Below the pieces are notes generated by a model that was not told the origin of the DNA, made no database searches, and saw only the letters and a program-made list of their open reading frames with translations. Position numbers and translations under genes: made by a program. A stretch of DNA of 64,000 nucleotides, from the NCBI GenBank assembly GCA_046318415.1, contig JBKCUK010000015.1, positions 62,001-126,000 of the forward strand, written 5' to 3'. The first letter of the stretch is position 1. The number at the start of each line of letters is the position of its first letter. Source of the DNA: JBKCUK01 sp046318415. Lineage in GTDB: Bacteria > Pseudomonadota > Alphaproteobacteria > Caedimonadales > Caedimonadaceae. Positions 43,895-52,471 of the stretch are shown here, one piece after another.

Positions 43895-44800
43895 TCAGCA
43901 AAGATGCATATCTTGGGATAACTTTCCCAGGTTGAGGGAGGCGCCGGCGCCATAGACAAAAGGTCGATTACTGGGTCCATGCCCCACATGGGGCGTTGTG
44001 AAGACCGGGCACGCAAGCTGCTGCGTGAAGGTCTGCAGCACCCCTTGCGTCAAGAGGGAGTCTTCAGCTGCATGTTTTTTGTGGGTGAAGGTGCCAAAGA
44101 TGAGGGCTTGGATCCTATCAAAAAGACCCAATTGCCGCATTTGCTCAAGCCGCAAGGAAGTTTTGTAAGCGGGCTCATCGATATCCTCAAGAATGACGAT
44201 GCATCCTTGGGTCTGAATCTGCCAGGGTGTGCCAAAGAGGTACTGCAAAACCGTTAAATTGCCCCCCACAAGCGGCCCCTCGAGGTGGACCGTGTTGGCA
44301 GAGGCGTTCAAAGGTTGCAGTTCTGATGTTAGCTGCACTCTTCCCTCGCCGAGAATAGTTTCCACGCCCCGCACGGTCTCTTCTTCAAGGCGTCCCTCGC
44401 TGAACGCCCCCGCAGCACATGGCCCATGGACGGCTGTCCACCCCCAGGCATGATGCACAAACCCCAACAGCGCCGTAATATCGCTGCTCCCCATGAGGAT
44501 CTTCTTTTTTTTGGGCTTTGGCCACTTCGCCAAATGGGGAAGCAGCCGTGACGCGCCATAGCCCCCCTGGTAACACCAAATAAAGTCGCTGTCCTCTGCC
44601 TCACAGGCTGAGCGAAAATGACTCAACTGAGCCTCAAGACTGTTTGCGAAAAGGGGGTCGTCACCAAAGGCTTTTTTTGGCTCAAAGCGATAAGGAAGAT
44701 GGTGTGCGTCCAGCCACGCTTGAACTTGAGGCCAGGCGCCGGCGCGGGTTTTGGCACTGGGCGCCACCAGATCAATCAGACGAGGGGGTGTTTGCCGCAC
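43895..44800 (-). CDS. ldcA: LD-carboxypeptidase (peptidase S66)
   Basis: The protein has 301 residues. LdcA removes the terminal D-Ala from tetrapeptides during murein recycling in the cytosol. The S66 triad is visible: Ser in KILMGSSDITALLGF, Glu in IVILEDIDEPAYK and His in TPHVGHGPSNRPF. The start is GTG with AAGG close upstream. It lies 5 bases after the atpC stop on the same strand and probably shares the ATP synthase transcript, an uncommon partnership. Confidence 0.9.
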   Translation of the reverse strand: MRQTPPRLIDLVAPSAKTRAGAWPQVQAWLDAHHLPYRFEPKKAFGDDPLFANSLEAQLSHFRSACEAEDSDFIWCYQGGYGASRLLPHLAKWPKPKKKKILMGSSDITALLGFVHHAWGWTAVHGPCAAGAFSEGRLEEETVRGVETILGEGRVQLTSELQPLNASANTVHLEGPLVGGNLTVLQYLFGTPWQIQTQGCIVILEDIDEPAYKTSLRLEQMRQLGLFDRIQALIFGTFTHKKHAAEDSLLTQGVLQTFTQQLACPVFTTPHVGHGPSNRPFVYGAGASLNLGKLSQDMHLC

Positions 44801-44805
44801 GCCTT

Positions 44806-45231
44806 CTATGCCTGTTCACGACCACGAAGACGCTTGATGATATCCAGCTGGATGTTGGCAAGCTTCATATCCCGTTCGAGAGCTGCGCGTTGTTCTTGTT
44901 GATGGGACAGCGCCAAATCTTCTAGACAGTTGCGGATATGCTGCTCGATCTCGTCTTGGTTCAGGTCACGCACAAAGATGCACTGTTCTGTCAGCACATT
45001 GCAGCCACGTTCGTTGATATTGGCAAAGCCCCCGGCGATGTATATCCGCTCGCTCACCTCGCCCTGTTGATAAAGCTCAACCAGACCTGGTCGCAGCGCC
45101 GCGATGGTCGCCGCATGCTGGGCCAAGACACCCATGTCCCCCCTTTCACCAGGAATGACGGCCATGGTGACTTCGGTTGACAGCAATTGTCGCTCGGGCG
45201 AGACCAGGGTGAAATTAAAAGAGTCCATCAC
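44806..45231 (-). CDS. atpC: ATP synthase epsilon subunit
   Basis: The epsilon subunit (141 residues) links the gamma rotor to regulation of F1. The N-terminal beta sandwich (FTLVSPERQLLSTEVTMAVI, GDMGVLAQHA) and the C-terminal two-helix region are present. It is the last atp gene of the atpHAGDC operon. Confidence 0.95.
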   Translation of the reverse strand: MMDSFNFTLVSPERQLLSTEVTMAVIPGERGDMGVLAQHAATIAALRPGLVELYQQGEVSERIYIAGGFANINERGCNVLTEQCIFVRDLNQDEIEQHIRNCLEDLALSHQQEQRAALERDMKLANIQLDIIKRLRGREQA

Positions 45232-45249
45232 GTCCCCTCAAGTATGCAC

Positions 45250-46677
45250 TTAGGCCGCCTCAACGGCTAGGCGCTTAGCTTTTTCAACCGCTTCATCGAT
45301 GTTGCCCACCATATAAAAGGCCATCTCGGGCAGGTGATCGTATTTACCTTCAACAATGCCTTTGAAACCTGCGATGGTCTCAGCCAGGGACACGAACACA
45401 CCGGGTGAGCCTGTAAACACCTCGGCCACGTGGAAGGGCTGGGAGAGGAAACGCTGAATCTTGCGGGCCCTTGCCACGGTGATTTTATCGTCTTCGGACA
45501 GCTCATCCATGCCCAAAATGGCGATGATATCTTGCAGTGACTTATAGGTCTGCAAAATGCGCTGCACTTCACGGGCCACGTAATAGTGTTCTTCACCCAC
45601 CACGTCGGGCGAGAGAATGCGCGAGGTGGAATCCAGCGGATCCACGGCTGGATAAATACCAAGTTCAGCAATCTGGCGGCTTAAAACCGTCGTCGCATCC
45701 AAGTGGGAGAACGAGGTGGCCGGCGCCGGGTCGGTCAAGTCGTCCGCTGGAACATAAATCGCTTGCACCGAGGTAATCGATCCCCGATTGGTGGAGGTAA
45801 TACGCTCTTGCAAGTCACCCATTTCGGTGGCCAACGTGGGTTGATAGCCCACAGCTGATGGAATACGCCCCAAGAGGGCGGATACTTCAGCCCCTGCCTG
45901 GGTGAAGCGGAAGATATTGTCCACGAACAGCAAAACGTCTTGCCCCTCTTCATCGCGGAAATACTCGGCCAACGACAGGGCCGTCAAGGCCACGCGGGCA
46001 CGAGCTCCGGGAGGCTCGTTCATCTGTCCATAAACCAGTGCCGCCTTGGACTTAGACCCTTCAAGGTCAATGACGCCGGATTCAATCATTTCATGATAGA
46101 GGTCATTACCCTCGCGGGTACGCTCTCCCACGCCCGCAAAAACCGAATATCCACCGTGAGCCTTGGCAATGTTATTGATCAATTCCATGATCAAGACGGT
46201 TTTTCCCACACCAGCACCGCCGAAAAGACCGACCTTACCACCTTTTGAATAGGGAGCCAGCAAGTCCACCACTTTAATACCGGTCACCAGCACTTCCGTG
46301 TCGGTTGCCTGTTCGATAAAGGTGGGCGCTGGACGGTGAATGGGATAAAACTTTTTGGCATTCACAGGGCCTCGTTCATCCACAGGCTCGCCAATCACAT
46401 TCAGGATGCGGCCCAAAGTTTCTTGGCCCACTGGAACCGTAATGGGCTTACCCGTATCGGTCACACTTTGCCCCCTAACAAGACCATCGGTCGCATCAAG
46501 GGCGATGGTCCGCACCTCGTTCTCACCTAAGTGCTTGGCCACTTCCAGAACCAGGCGCTGTCCCTGATTTTCCACCTCAAGGGCGTTCAAAATTGCCGGC
46601 ATTTTCTCAGGAAAGCGCACATCCACCACGGCGCCGATGACTTGTGTGATGTATCCACGGTTGATGGCTTCTGCCAT
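45250..46677 (-). CDS. atpD: ATP synthase beta subunit
   Basis: The catalytic subunit of F1 (475 residues). The Walker A loop is GGAGVGKTVLIMELI, the catalytic Glu is in GERTREGNDLYHEM, the Walker B strand is DVLLFVDNIFRF, and the conserved DELSEDDK loop (DELSEED type) is present in MDELSEDDKITVARAR. Length and order are normal. Confidence 0.98.
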   Translation of the reverse strand: MAEAINRGYITQVIGAVVDVRFPEKMPAILNALEVENQGQRLVLEVAKHLGENEVRTIALDATDGLVRGQSVTDTGKPITVPVGQETLGRILNVIGEPVDERGPVNAKKFYPIHRPAPTFIEQATDTEVLVTGIKVVDLLAPYSKGGKVGLFGGAGVGKTVLIMELINNIAKAHGGYSVFAGVGERTREGNDLYHEMIESGVIDLEGSKSKAALVYGQMNEPPGARARVALTALSLAEYFRDEEGQDVLLFVDNIFRFTQAGAEVSALLGRIPSAVGYQPTLATEMGDLQERITSTNRGSITSVQAIYVPADDLTDPAPATSFSHLDATTVLSRQIAELGIYPAVDPLDSTSRILSPDVVGEEHYYVAREVQRILQTYKSLQDIIAILGMDELSEDDKITVARARKIQRFLSQPFHVAEVFTGSPGVFVSLAETIAGFKGIVEGKYDHLPEMAFYMVGNIDEAVEKAKRLAVEAA

Positions 46678-46704
46678 ATCCTCTCTCCCTTTCCTTCAAT
46701 CCTG

Positions 46705-47598
46705 TTATAGCGCCTCGGCGCCAGAAATAATCTCGATCAATTCGTTGGTAATGTAGGCCTGACGCGAGCGATTGTACTGCAGGTCCAGGCGCCGAATCAT
46801 ATCTTCTGCGTTGCGGGTTGCCCCTTCCATGGCGGTCATGCGCGCCCCTTGCTCGGACGCGGCATTTTCAAGCATGGCCCGGTAAAGCTGCACATTAAGG
46901 TTACGGGGCAAAAGCTGGGCCAGGACCGTTGTCTCATCTGGTTCGTAGTCATAAACAGCCTGCAAACCATCAACTTGAGGCACGCCTTCCGGCTGCCCAG
47001 CCCGCGGCAGAGGCGTGAACGGGATCAAGCGATGGGCGGTCACTTCTTGGTTCAGGGCAGACAAGAACCGATTATAGACCACGGTGCACAGGTCAAACTG
47101 TCCTGCGGCATACAGGTCTTGTAGCTTTTGGGACAAGGCAGCTGCATCCCGAAATCGAGGTTTATCAAGGGCATCGACGGTCTCTAGAATCGAGGGACCA
47201 AATTCTCGGCGCAACTGGTCGCGCCCACGCCGGCCTAAGCAAATAATTTTTATCTCCCGCCCATTACCCTGCTCTTGCAGCATCAAACGGCGCGCATAGC
47301 GAACAATGGACGAGTTAAACGAGCCACACAGCCCTCGATTGGAAGTCGCCACCACAATCAGGTGGATATTGGACCTACCATTGCCCACCAGAAGTGTGGG
47401 CATCCCCACTGGCGTCACTTGCTTTTGGCTCAGATCGCGGATCATATCCTCGATCATGTCTGCATAAGGCCGACCGGCTTGAGCCTGCTCTTGGGCGCGC
47501 CGCAGCTTTGCGGCCGCGATCATTTTCATCGCCGAGGTAATTTTGCGCGTTGCCTGCACGCTGCGTTTGCGATTGCGAAGTTCCTTAAGGCTCGGCAT
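46705..47598 (-). CDS. atpG: ATP synthase gamma subunit
   Basis: The central rotor shaft (297 residues). The N-terminal helix LKELRNRKRSVQATRKITSAM and the C-terminal helix RLDLQYNRSRQAYITNELIE form the coiled coil. The Rossmann-like middle holds VVATSNRGLCGSFNSSIV. Confidence 0.97.
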   Translation of the reverse strand: MPSLKELRNRKRSVQATRKITSAMKMIAAAKLRRAQEQAQAGRPYADMIEDMIRDLSQKQVTPVGMPTLLVGNGRSNIHLIVVATSNRGLCGSFNSSIVRYARRLMLQEQGNGREIKIICLGRRGRDQLRREFGPSILETVDALDKPRFRDAAALSQKLQDLYAAGQFDLCTVVYNRFLSALNQEVTAHRLIPFTPLPRAGQPEGVPQVDGLQAVYDYEPDETTVLAQLLPRNLNVQLYRAMLENAASEQGARMTAMEGATRNAEDMIRRLDLQYNRSRQAYITNELIEIISGAEAL

Positions 47599-47619
47599 GG
47601 TCCAACGTCTTCCCCTCTG

Positions 47620-49149
47620 TTACGCAAACACGCTGCTGAAGCGGTCAAGGAAGTCCATCAGCTCTTTTTCGATCTCTGGGGCGATTTGCTTGGTTTCCTG
47701 GATAGACTTCAGAAGATGGGGCTTCTCAAAATTAAGGGTTGCCAACATTTCACGCTCATACCGCGCGACTTCGCTTGTGGGAATACGATCCAAAAAGCCA
47801 CGAACACCGGCAAAGATGCTCAAGACTTGATGCTCGACGCTGGCAGGCGAGAACTGCGCCTGCTTCAGTAAGCTTGTCAAACGCTCACCCCGCGCCAACA
47901 TGCGCTGGGTTGCCGCATCCAAGTCTGAAGCAAACTGGGCAAAAGCCGCCATTTCGCGATACTGGGCCAACTCCAACTTAATCTTACCTGCCACCTGGCG
48001 CATGGCCTTGATCTGCGCGGCTGAGCCTACGCGGGAAACCGACAAGCCCACGTTAATGGCAGGACGAATACCCTTATAGAAAAGGTCTGTTTCCAAAAAG
48101 ATCTGTCCATCCGTGATGGAAATCACGTTGGTTGGAATGTAAGCAGAAACGTCACCCGCTTGTGTTTCGATAATGGGCAATGCGGTCAGCGATCCGCCGC
48201 CCGAAGCTTCACTCATTTTGGCGGCACGCTCAAGGAGGCGGGAGTGCAAATAGAAAACGTCACCAGGATAGGCCTCGCGCCCTGGAGGACGGCGCAATAG
48301 CAAGGACATTTGCCGATAGGCCACTGCATGCTTCGAGAGATCATCGTAAATAATCAGCGCGTGCATGCCATTATCGCGAAAGTATTCGCCCATGGCACAA
48401 CCGGCATAGGGGGCCAAGAATTGCAAAGGGGCTGGATCCGAAGCTGTCGCTGAGACAACGATGGTGTAGTCCATGGCCCCGTGGCTTTCCAGGGTCTTAA
48501 CGATCCGCGCAACGGTAGAGCGCTTCTGACCTATGGCCACATAGATGCAGTACAGTTTGTCTTTTTCCGCACCTGACTCATGGGCTTTTTTCTGATTGAG
48601 GATGGTATCAATGGCAATGGCGGTTTTACCCGTTTGGCGGTCACCAATGATCAGTTCTCGCTGTCCACGCCCAATGGGAACGAGGGCATCGATGGCCTTA
48701 AGACCCGTTTGCATGGGCTCGCAAACAGACTGTCTTGGGATAATGCCGGGGGCTTTCATCTCAACACGGCGACGCTCGGTGGCTTTTAGTTCACCCTTCC
48801 CATCAATGGGATTACCCAGCGCGTCAACCACACGGCCCAGCAAAGCTTTTCCGATGGGCACATCCACAATGTGCTGGGTGCGGCGCACCACATCGCCTTC
48901 GCGAATCTGTGCAGTATCACCAAAGGCAACAACACCAACGTTGTCGTTTTCCAGGTTCAACACCATCCCTTTGAGACCCGTTGGAAACTCAACCATCTCA
49001 CCGGCTTGAACCTGCTCAAGGCCGTGAATGCGGGCAATACCGTCGCCCACCTCGAGAACCTGGCCGACTTCCACCGCCTCAGGTTCGATATTCAGGTTTG
49101 CGATTTGCTGTTTTAGGATAGAGGTAACCTCTGCAGCCTTGAGTTCCAT
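47620..49149 (-). CDS. atpA: ATP synthase alpha subunit
   Basis: The non-catalytic nucleotide-binding subunit of F1 (509 residues). The Walker A loop is GDRQTGKTAIAIDTI, Walker B is ALIIYDDLSKHAVAYR, and the arginine finger region is in GLSVSRVGSAAQ. The N-terminal beta barrel includes GLEQVQAGEMVEF. It follows atpH by 3 bases. Confidence 0.98.
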   Translation of the reverse strand: MELKAAEVTSILKQQIANLNIEPEAVEVGQVLEVGDGIARIHGLEQVQAGEMVEFPTGLKGMVLNLENDNVGVVAFGDTAQIREGDVVRRTQHIVDVPIGKALLGRVVDALGNPIDGKGELKATERRRVEMKAPGIIPRQSVCEPMQTGLKAIDALVPIGRGQRELIIGDRQTGKTAIAIDTILNQKKAHESGAEKDKLYCIYVAIGQKRSTVARIVKTLESHGAMDYTIVVSATASDPAPLQFLAPYAGCAMGEYFRDNGMHALIIYDDLSKHAVAYRQMSLLLRRPPGREAYPGDVFYLHSRLLERAAKMSEASGGGSLTALPIIETQAGDVSAYIPTNVISITDGQIFLETDLFYKGIRPAINVGLSVSRVGSAAQIKAMRQVAGKIKLELAQYREMAAFAQFASDLDAATQRMLARGERLTSLLKQAQFSPASVEHQVLSIFAGVRGFLDRIPTSEVARYEREMLATLNFEKPHLLKSIQETKQIAPEIEKELMDFLDRFSSVFA

Positions 49150-49152
49150 TGC

Positions 49153-49686
49153 TTATGCTCCCTTTAGGGCTAATGCTAATTTTTGCAGACGCGAACGCAC
49201 TGATGTATCAATCATCAACGATCCCAGTTTCACCACAATTCCGCCCAAGAGATTTGGGTTTGCTCTTTCATCAAGCTTTACTTTGGTCTGAACATACTGC
49301 TCGAGCGCCTTTTCCAGCTCTTTACGGGCATCTGATTTAAGGGGCTGAGGCGTCAGGACTTCTGCACGCACAATACCTGCGCGCTTTTCTGCCAAACGGC
49401 CAACAGCTTCCATGATCTCCCTTAAATTTTGCGCCCGACCATTGGCGGCGATGACCTGGAGGAAATTTGAAACCAAAACAGACAAACCCATGCTTTTTGC
49501 GATTTGAAGCAGGCCTTGCGCTTGATTTTCACGGGGAATAAGGGGATTTTCCAGGAATGCCTGAAGATCAGGGAATTGCTTGAGCGCGCCCAGAACTTCC
49601 TGGCATTCTTTTGCCATTTTTTGGGAGGCTTTATCTGAATCAGCAAGACTCAAGAGGGCCGCGGCATAGCGATCAACACAGCGCAT
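49153..49686 (-). CDS. atpH: ATP synthase delta subunit
   Basis: The delta subunit (177 residues) connects F1 to the peripheral stalk. The N-terminal six-helix bundle begins RYAAALLSLA, and the C-terminal strand NPNLLGGIVVKLGSLMIDTS is the family signature. A strong AAAGGAGGG site precedes the ATG. It is the first gene of the F1 operon; atpB, E and F are not in the window, as is usual for alphaproteobacteria. Confidence 0.95.
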   Translation of the reverse strand: MRCVDRYAAALLSLADSDKASQKMAKECQEVLGALKQFPDLQAFLENPLIPRENQAQGLLQIAKSMGLSVLVSNFLQVIAANGRAQNLREIMEAVGRLAEKRAGIVRAEVLTPQPLKSDARKELEKALEQYVQTKVKLDERANPNLLGGIVVKLGSLMIDTSVRSRLQKLALALKGA

Positions 49687-49766
49687 GATCTAACCCTCCT
49701 TTATTGTCACTCTGAGCCCGCATCCCTGAACTAAGCTTCAGATATTATTCATTTATAATTTGCTGA

Positions 49767-49796
49767 ATTTGTAGCACACCTTTTGAAGCCGGACAA
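49767..49796 (-). promoter_or_regulatory. Promoter of the F1 ATP synthase operon
   Basis: On the minus strand TTGTCC, a 17-base spacer and TACAAAT form a sigma-70 type promoter about 80 bases before atpH, inside the priA-atpH gap. Confidence 0.55.
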
Positions 49797-49807
49797 GCAC
49801 AGCAAGC

Positions 49808-51808
49808 TCAAAGAAATCCATAGGGGTCGATATCGAGAATAACCCTGACCCCTGGAGGCAGTGTAAGCTTGGCTTTTAAAAAGCGTAAAACCGGCTGCAA
49901 GCGTTTCTCTAAGCCGCATGACAGCAGCAAGCGCCAGCGACTATTCTTGCGCAACCGTTGCAGGGGTGCTGGTGCCGGCCCCAGAAGCTCAATCCCCTCA
50001 TGGTTATAGAGCAGTGCTGCACACTGCCTTGCGACCTGCTCGACCCTTGCCCCATCGCGCCCCTCCACAATAATGGCAGCAAGACGCCCATAGGGCGGCA
50101 GGTGAGCGGCCTGGCGCGAAGCCTGTTCAGCCTCATAGAATGCCTCGCGATCAGAGGATAGTAGTGCTTGCATAACGGGGTGGTCCGGATAATAGGTTTG
50201 CAGCAAAACCCGACCGGGTCTCTCGCCGCGCCCGGCCCGCCCCGCCACCTGATGGAGCAGCTGAAAGGTCCGCTCACCGGCCCGCGGGTCGCCGCCATGA
50301 AGGCCCAGATCCGCATCCACAACGCCCACAAGGGTCAATTGCGGAAAGTGATGCCCCTTTGCCATCAACTGGGTACCAATCACCACATCAACAGCATGAC
50401 CCGCGATGGCAGCAATGGCTTCATTTAATTTTTTAGACGTATTCACGATATCGCTAGAGACAATCATCGTCCTTAAGTGCGGCAGGGTCTTGGCCACATC
50501 CTCAGCCAAGCGCTCAACTCCTGGCCCACAGGGCGTCATGGAATCTTCTGCACCACACTTCCGACAGGTGATACTTGGGCGCATCTGATGGCCGCAATAG
50601 TGACACATCAGCTTTCCATGGTGTCGATGATCCACAAGCCATGCAGCACAATTGGGACACATTAAGCGCTCGCCACAAGCGCGGCACAAGGTTAGCGGCG
50701 CATAACCCCGGCGGTTGAGAAATAACAGGGTTTGTTCGCCATCTGCGGCTGTTTTTTCTATGGCCTCGATGAGGGCACCGCTCATCCACTGGGAGGCTTT
50801 GGGATCACGCCCGCGACGATCAATGATTTCCACCTGTGGCATCACCGCCGCCCCCGGACGCGAGGCCAGATGAACAGCCGCATACTTACCTTGGCGAGCA
50901 TTGACCCATGTCTCAAGGGAAGGTGTGGCAGAAGCTAAAACAACTGGAACTTCCTGAATATGACCCCGCACCACGGCCATATCGCGCCCTTGATATAAAA
51001 TCACATCTTCTTGTTTGTAGGATCCTTCGTGCTCTTCATCCACCACGATCAAGCCCAGGTCAGCATAGGGCAAAAACAAAGCAGACCTGGCACCGATGAT
51101 AACCTTGGCCTCGCCCCGCACGATGGCCTGCCAATTCTTACGACGTTGGGCGGGCGTTAGACCTGAATGCCATAGGGTGGGCTCGACCCCAAAATGGCTT
51201 GCAAAGCGCTGGGTCACCTGGGGTGTGAGCGCAATTTCAGGCAGCAAAATCAGCACCTGGCGCCCCTTTTGGCACACCTCATGAACGGCGGCGAAATAGA
51301 CCTCCGTCTTACCCGAACCCGTCACGCCGTCCAGCAGCGTGACACCTGCTTTTTCAGAAACATTTTGCTTCAGGGTATCGATGGCCGTCACTTGTTCTTG
51401 GGTATAAGGAAACGCAATGGGCTGCAGCATCCCTATAGGTTTTAGGGCTTCGCGACGATCAAGGGCGTCGGCCACAGGAATCGCAAGTTTCAGCACCATT
51501 CCTAGGGGTGAGGCGGTATAGGCCGCCACCCATTGGAGGAATTTCAGTGTTTTTTGACCCAAAGCGTAGGGAGAAATCTGATCAAGGGGTTTGAGTTTAT
51601 CGGGTGGCGATAAATCTTCTTGAGGATTGCATTCAATGACCACCCCCCAAACCTTTCGCACGCCAAAGGGGACCTGGACCACATCCCCTATGCGAATCGT
51701 CCACCCCTGGGGCACAAGATAGTCATAGGCGCGCTCGTGCGGCACGGGGAGAGCAACCCGCACCAAAGCAACCTTATCTTGGGGTTTTTCCTCGCAAACA
51801 TTCACCAT
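49808..51808 (-). CDS. priA: Primosomal replication restart helicase PriA
   Basis: PriA (666 residues) reloads the replisome at stalled forks. It shows an N-terminal DNA-binding domain with VRVALPVPHERAYDYLVP, Walker A GVTGSGKTEVYF, the DEEH box in VVDEEHEGSYKQ, and the eight-cysteine zinc region (CRACGERLMCPNCA, then CHYCGHQMRPSITCRKCG). The C-terminal helicase lobe has GTQLMAKGHHFPQLTLVG and QVAGRAGRGERPG. It is slightly shorter than the E. coli protein. It is placed between ccmG and the atp operon; in alphaproteobacteria priA next to atpH is common. Confidence 0.96.
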   Translation of the reverse strand: MVNVCEEKPQDKVALVRVALPVPHERAYDYLVPQGWTIRIGDVVQVPFGVRKVWGVVIECNPQEDLSPPDKLKPLDQISPYALGQKTLKFLQWVAAYTASPLGMVLKLAIPVADALDRREALKPIGMLQPIAFPYTQEQVTAIDTLKQNVSEKAGVTLLDGVTGSGKTEVYFAAVHEVCQKGRQVLILLPEIALTPQVTQRFASHFGVEPTLWHSGLTPAQRRKNWQAIVRGEAKVIIGARSALFLPYADLGLIVVDEEHEGSYKQEDVILYQGRDMAVVRGHIQEVPVVLASATPSLETWVNARQGKYAAVHLASRPGAAVMPQVEIIDRRGRDPKASQWMSGALIEAIEKTAADGEQTLLFLNRRGYAPLTLCRACGERLMCPNCAAWLVDHRHHGKLMCHYCGHQMRPSITCRKCGAEDSMTPCGPGVERLAEDVAKTLPHLRTMIVSSDIVNTSKKLNEAIAAIAGHAVDVVIGTQLMAKGHHFPQLTLVGVVDADLGLHGGDPRAGERTFQLLHQVAGRAGRGERPGRVLLQTYYPDHPVMQALLSSDREAFYEAEQASRQAAHLPPYGRLAAIIVEGRDGARVEQVARQCAALLYNHEGIELLGPAPAPLQRLRKNSRWRLLLSCGLEKRLQPVLRFLKAKLTLPPGVRVILDIDPYGFL

Positions 51809-51916
51809 AAAGCACTGCCGTTTAGGAGTCGTCGATCAAATAAAGGAGGCATTTTTTGGCGCCACCTTGTGGAGTGTAGGCTGACTCACATTAAGATATT
51901 GCGTCGCCCTTGAACA

Positions 51917-52471
51917 CTAATGGGTTGGGGACGTTGAGGCGCCTGCATCCTCAGCATTCTCTTCAAGGGTCGCAAGCACTTCTTCAACGTCAGCCACATT
52001 AAAGACGCCGCGAAACACCTGCCGGACCACACCTTGCCCATCCACAAGAAAGGCCGTTGGAATACCGCGCACACCCCATGTGCCCGTCAGCTCTTTATTC
52101 TCATCAAGACCTACAATCGTATAGGGATTGCCGTGCTTGTCCAGATAAGCTTTCACCTTTGCCTGATCATCGCGTACAGCGATCCCAATAATCGGCAAAA
52201 GATTTTTGCTTTTAAGCGCCATAAGGAGGCCATGTTCTTCACGGCAGCTGTGACACCAGGTCGCGAAAAAAGTCACCAAATGGGGCTTGCCGCGTAAACT
52301 GGTGCTTTTAACCGGAGCCGCTTCGCCCAGGGGATGAATTTGAAAATGGGGCGCCTCGCGCTGGGTCAGCGTGTGGCGGCCATATCCGCCTGACTGCACC
52401 AAATAAGCCAGAAACAAAGCCAAAAGCCCTAAAAAAATAAATAAAGGCAAGCGATAGGCAAACTTCATCAT
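51917..52471 (-). CDS. ccmG: Cytochrome c biogenesis thioredoxin CcmG/DsbE
   Basis: The protein has 184 residues and is a membrane-anchored periplasmic thioredoxin that reduces apocytochrome c. It has one N-terminal membrane segment (LPLFIFLGLLALFLAYLV), the active site WCHSC in VTFFATWCHSCREEH, and GIPTAFLVDGQGVV with the cis-Pro. It overlaps the ccmF stop by 4 bases. Confidence 0.93.
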   Translation of the reverse strand: MMKFAYRLPLFIFLGLLALFLAYLVQSGGYGRHTLTQREAPHFQIHPLGEAAPVKSTSLRGKPHLVTFFATWCHSCREEHGLLMALKSKNLLPIIGIAVRDDQAKVKAYLDKHGNPYTIVGLDENKELTGTWGVRGIPTAFLVDGQGVVRQVFRGVFNVADVEEVLATLEENAEDAGASTSPTH

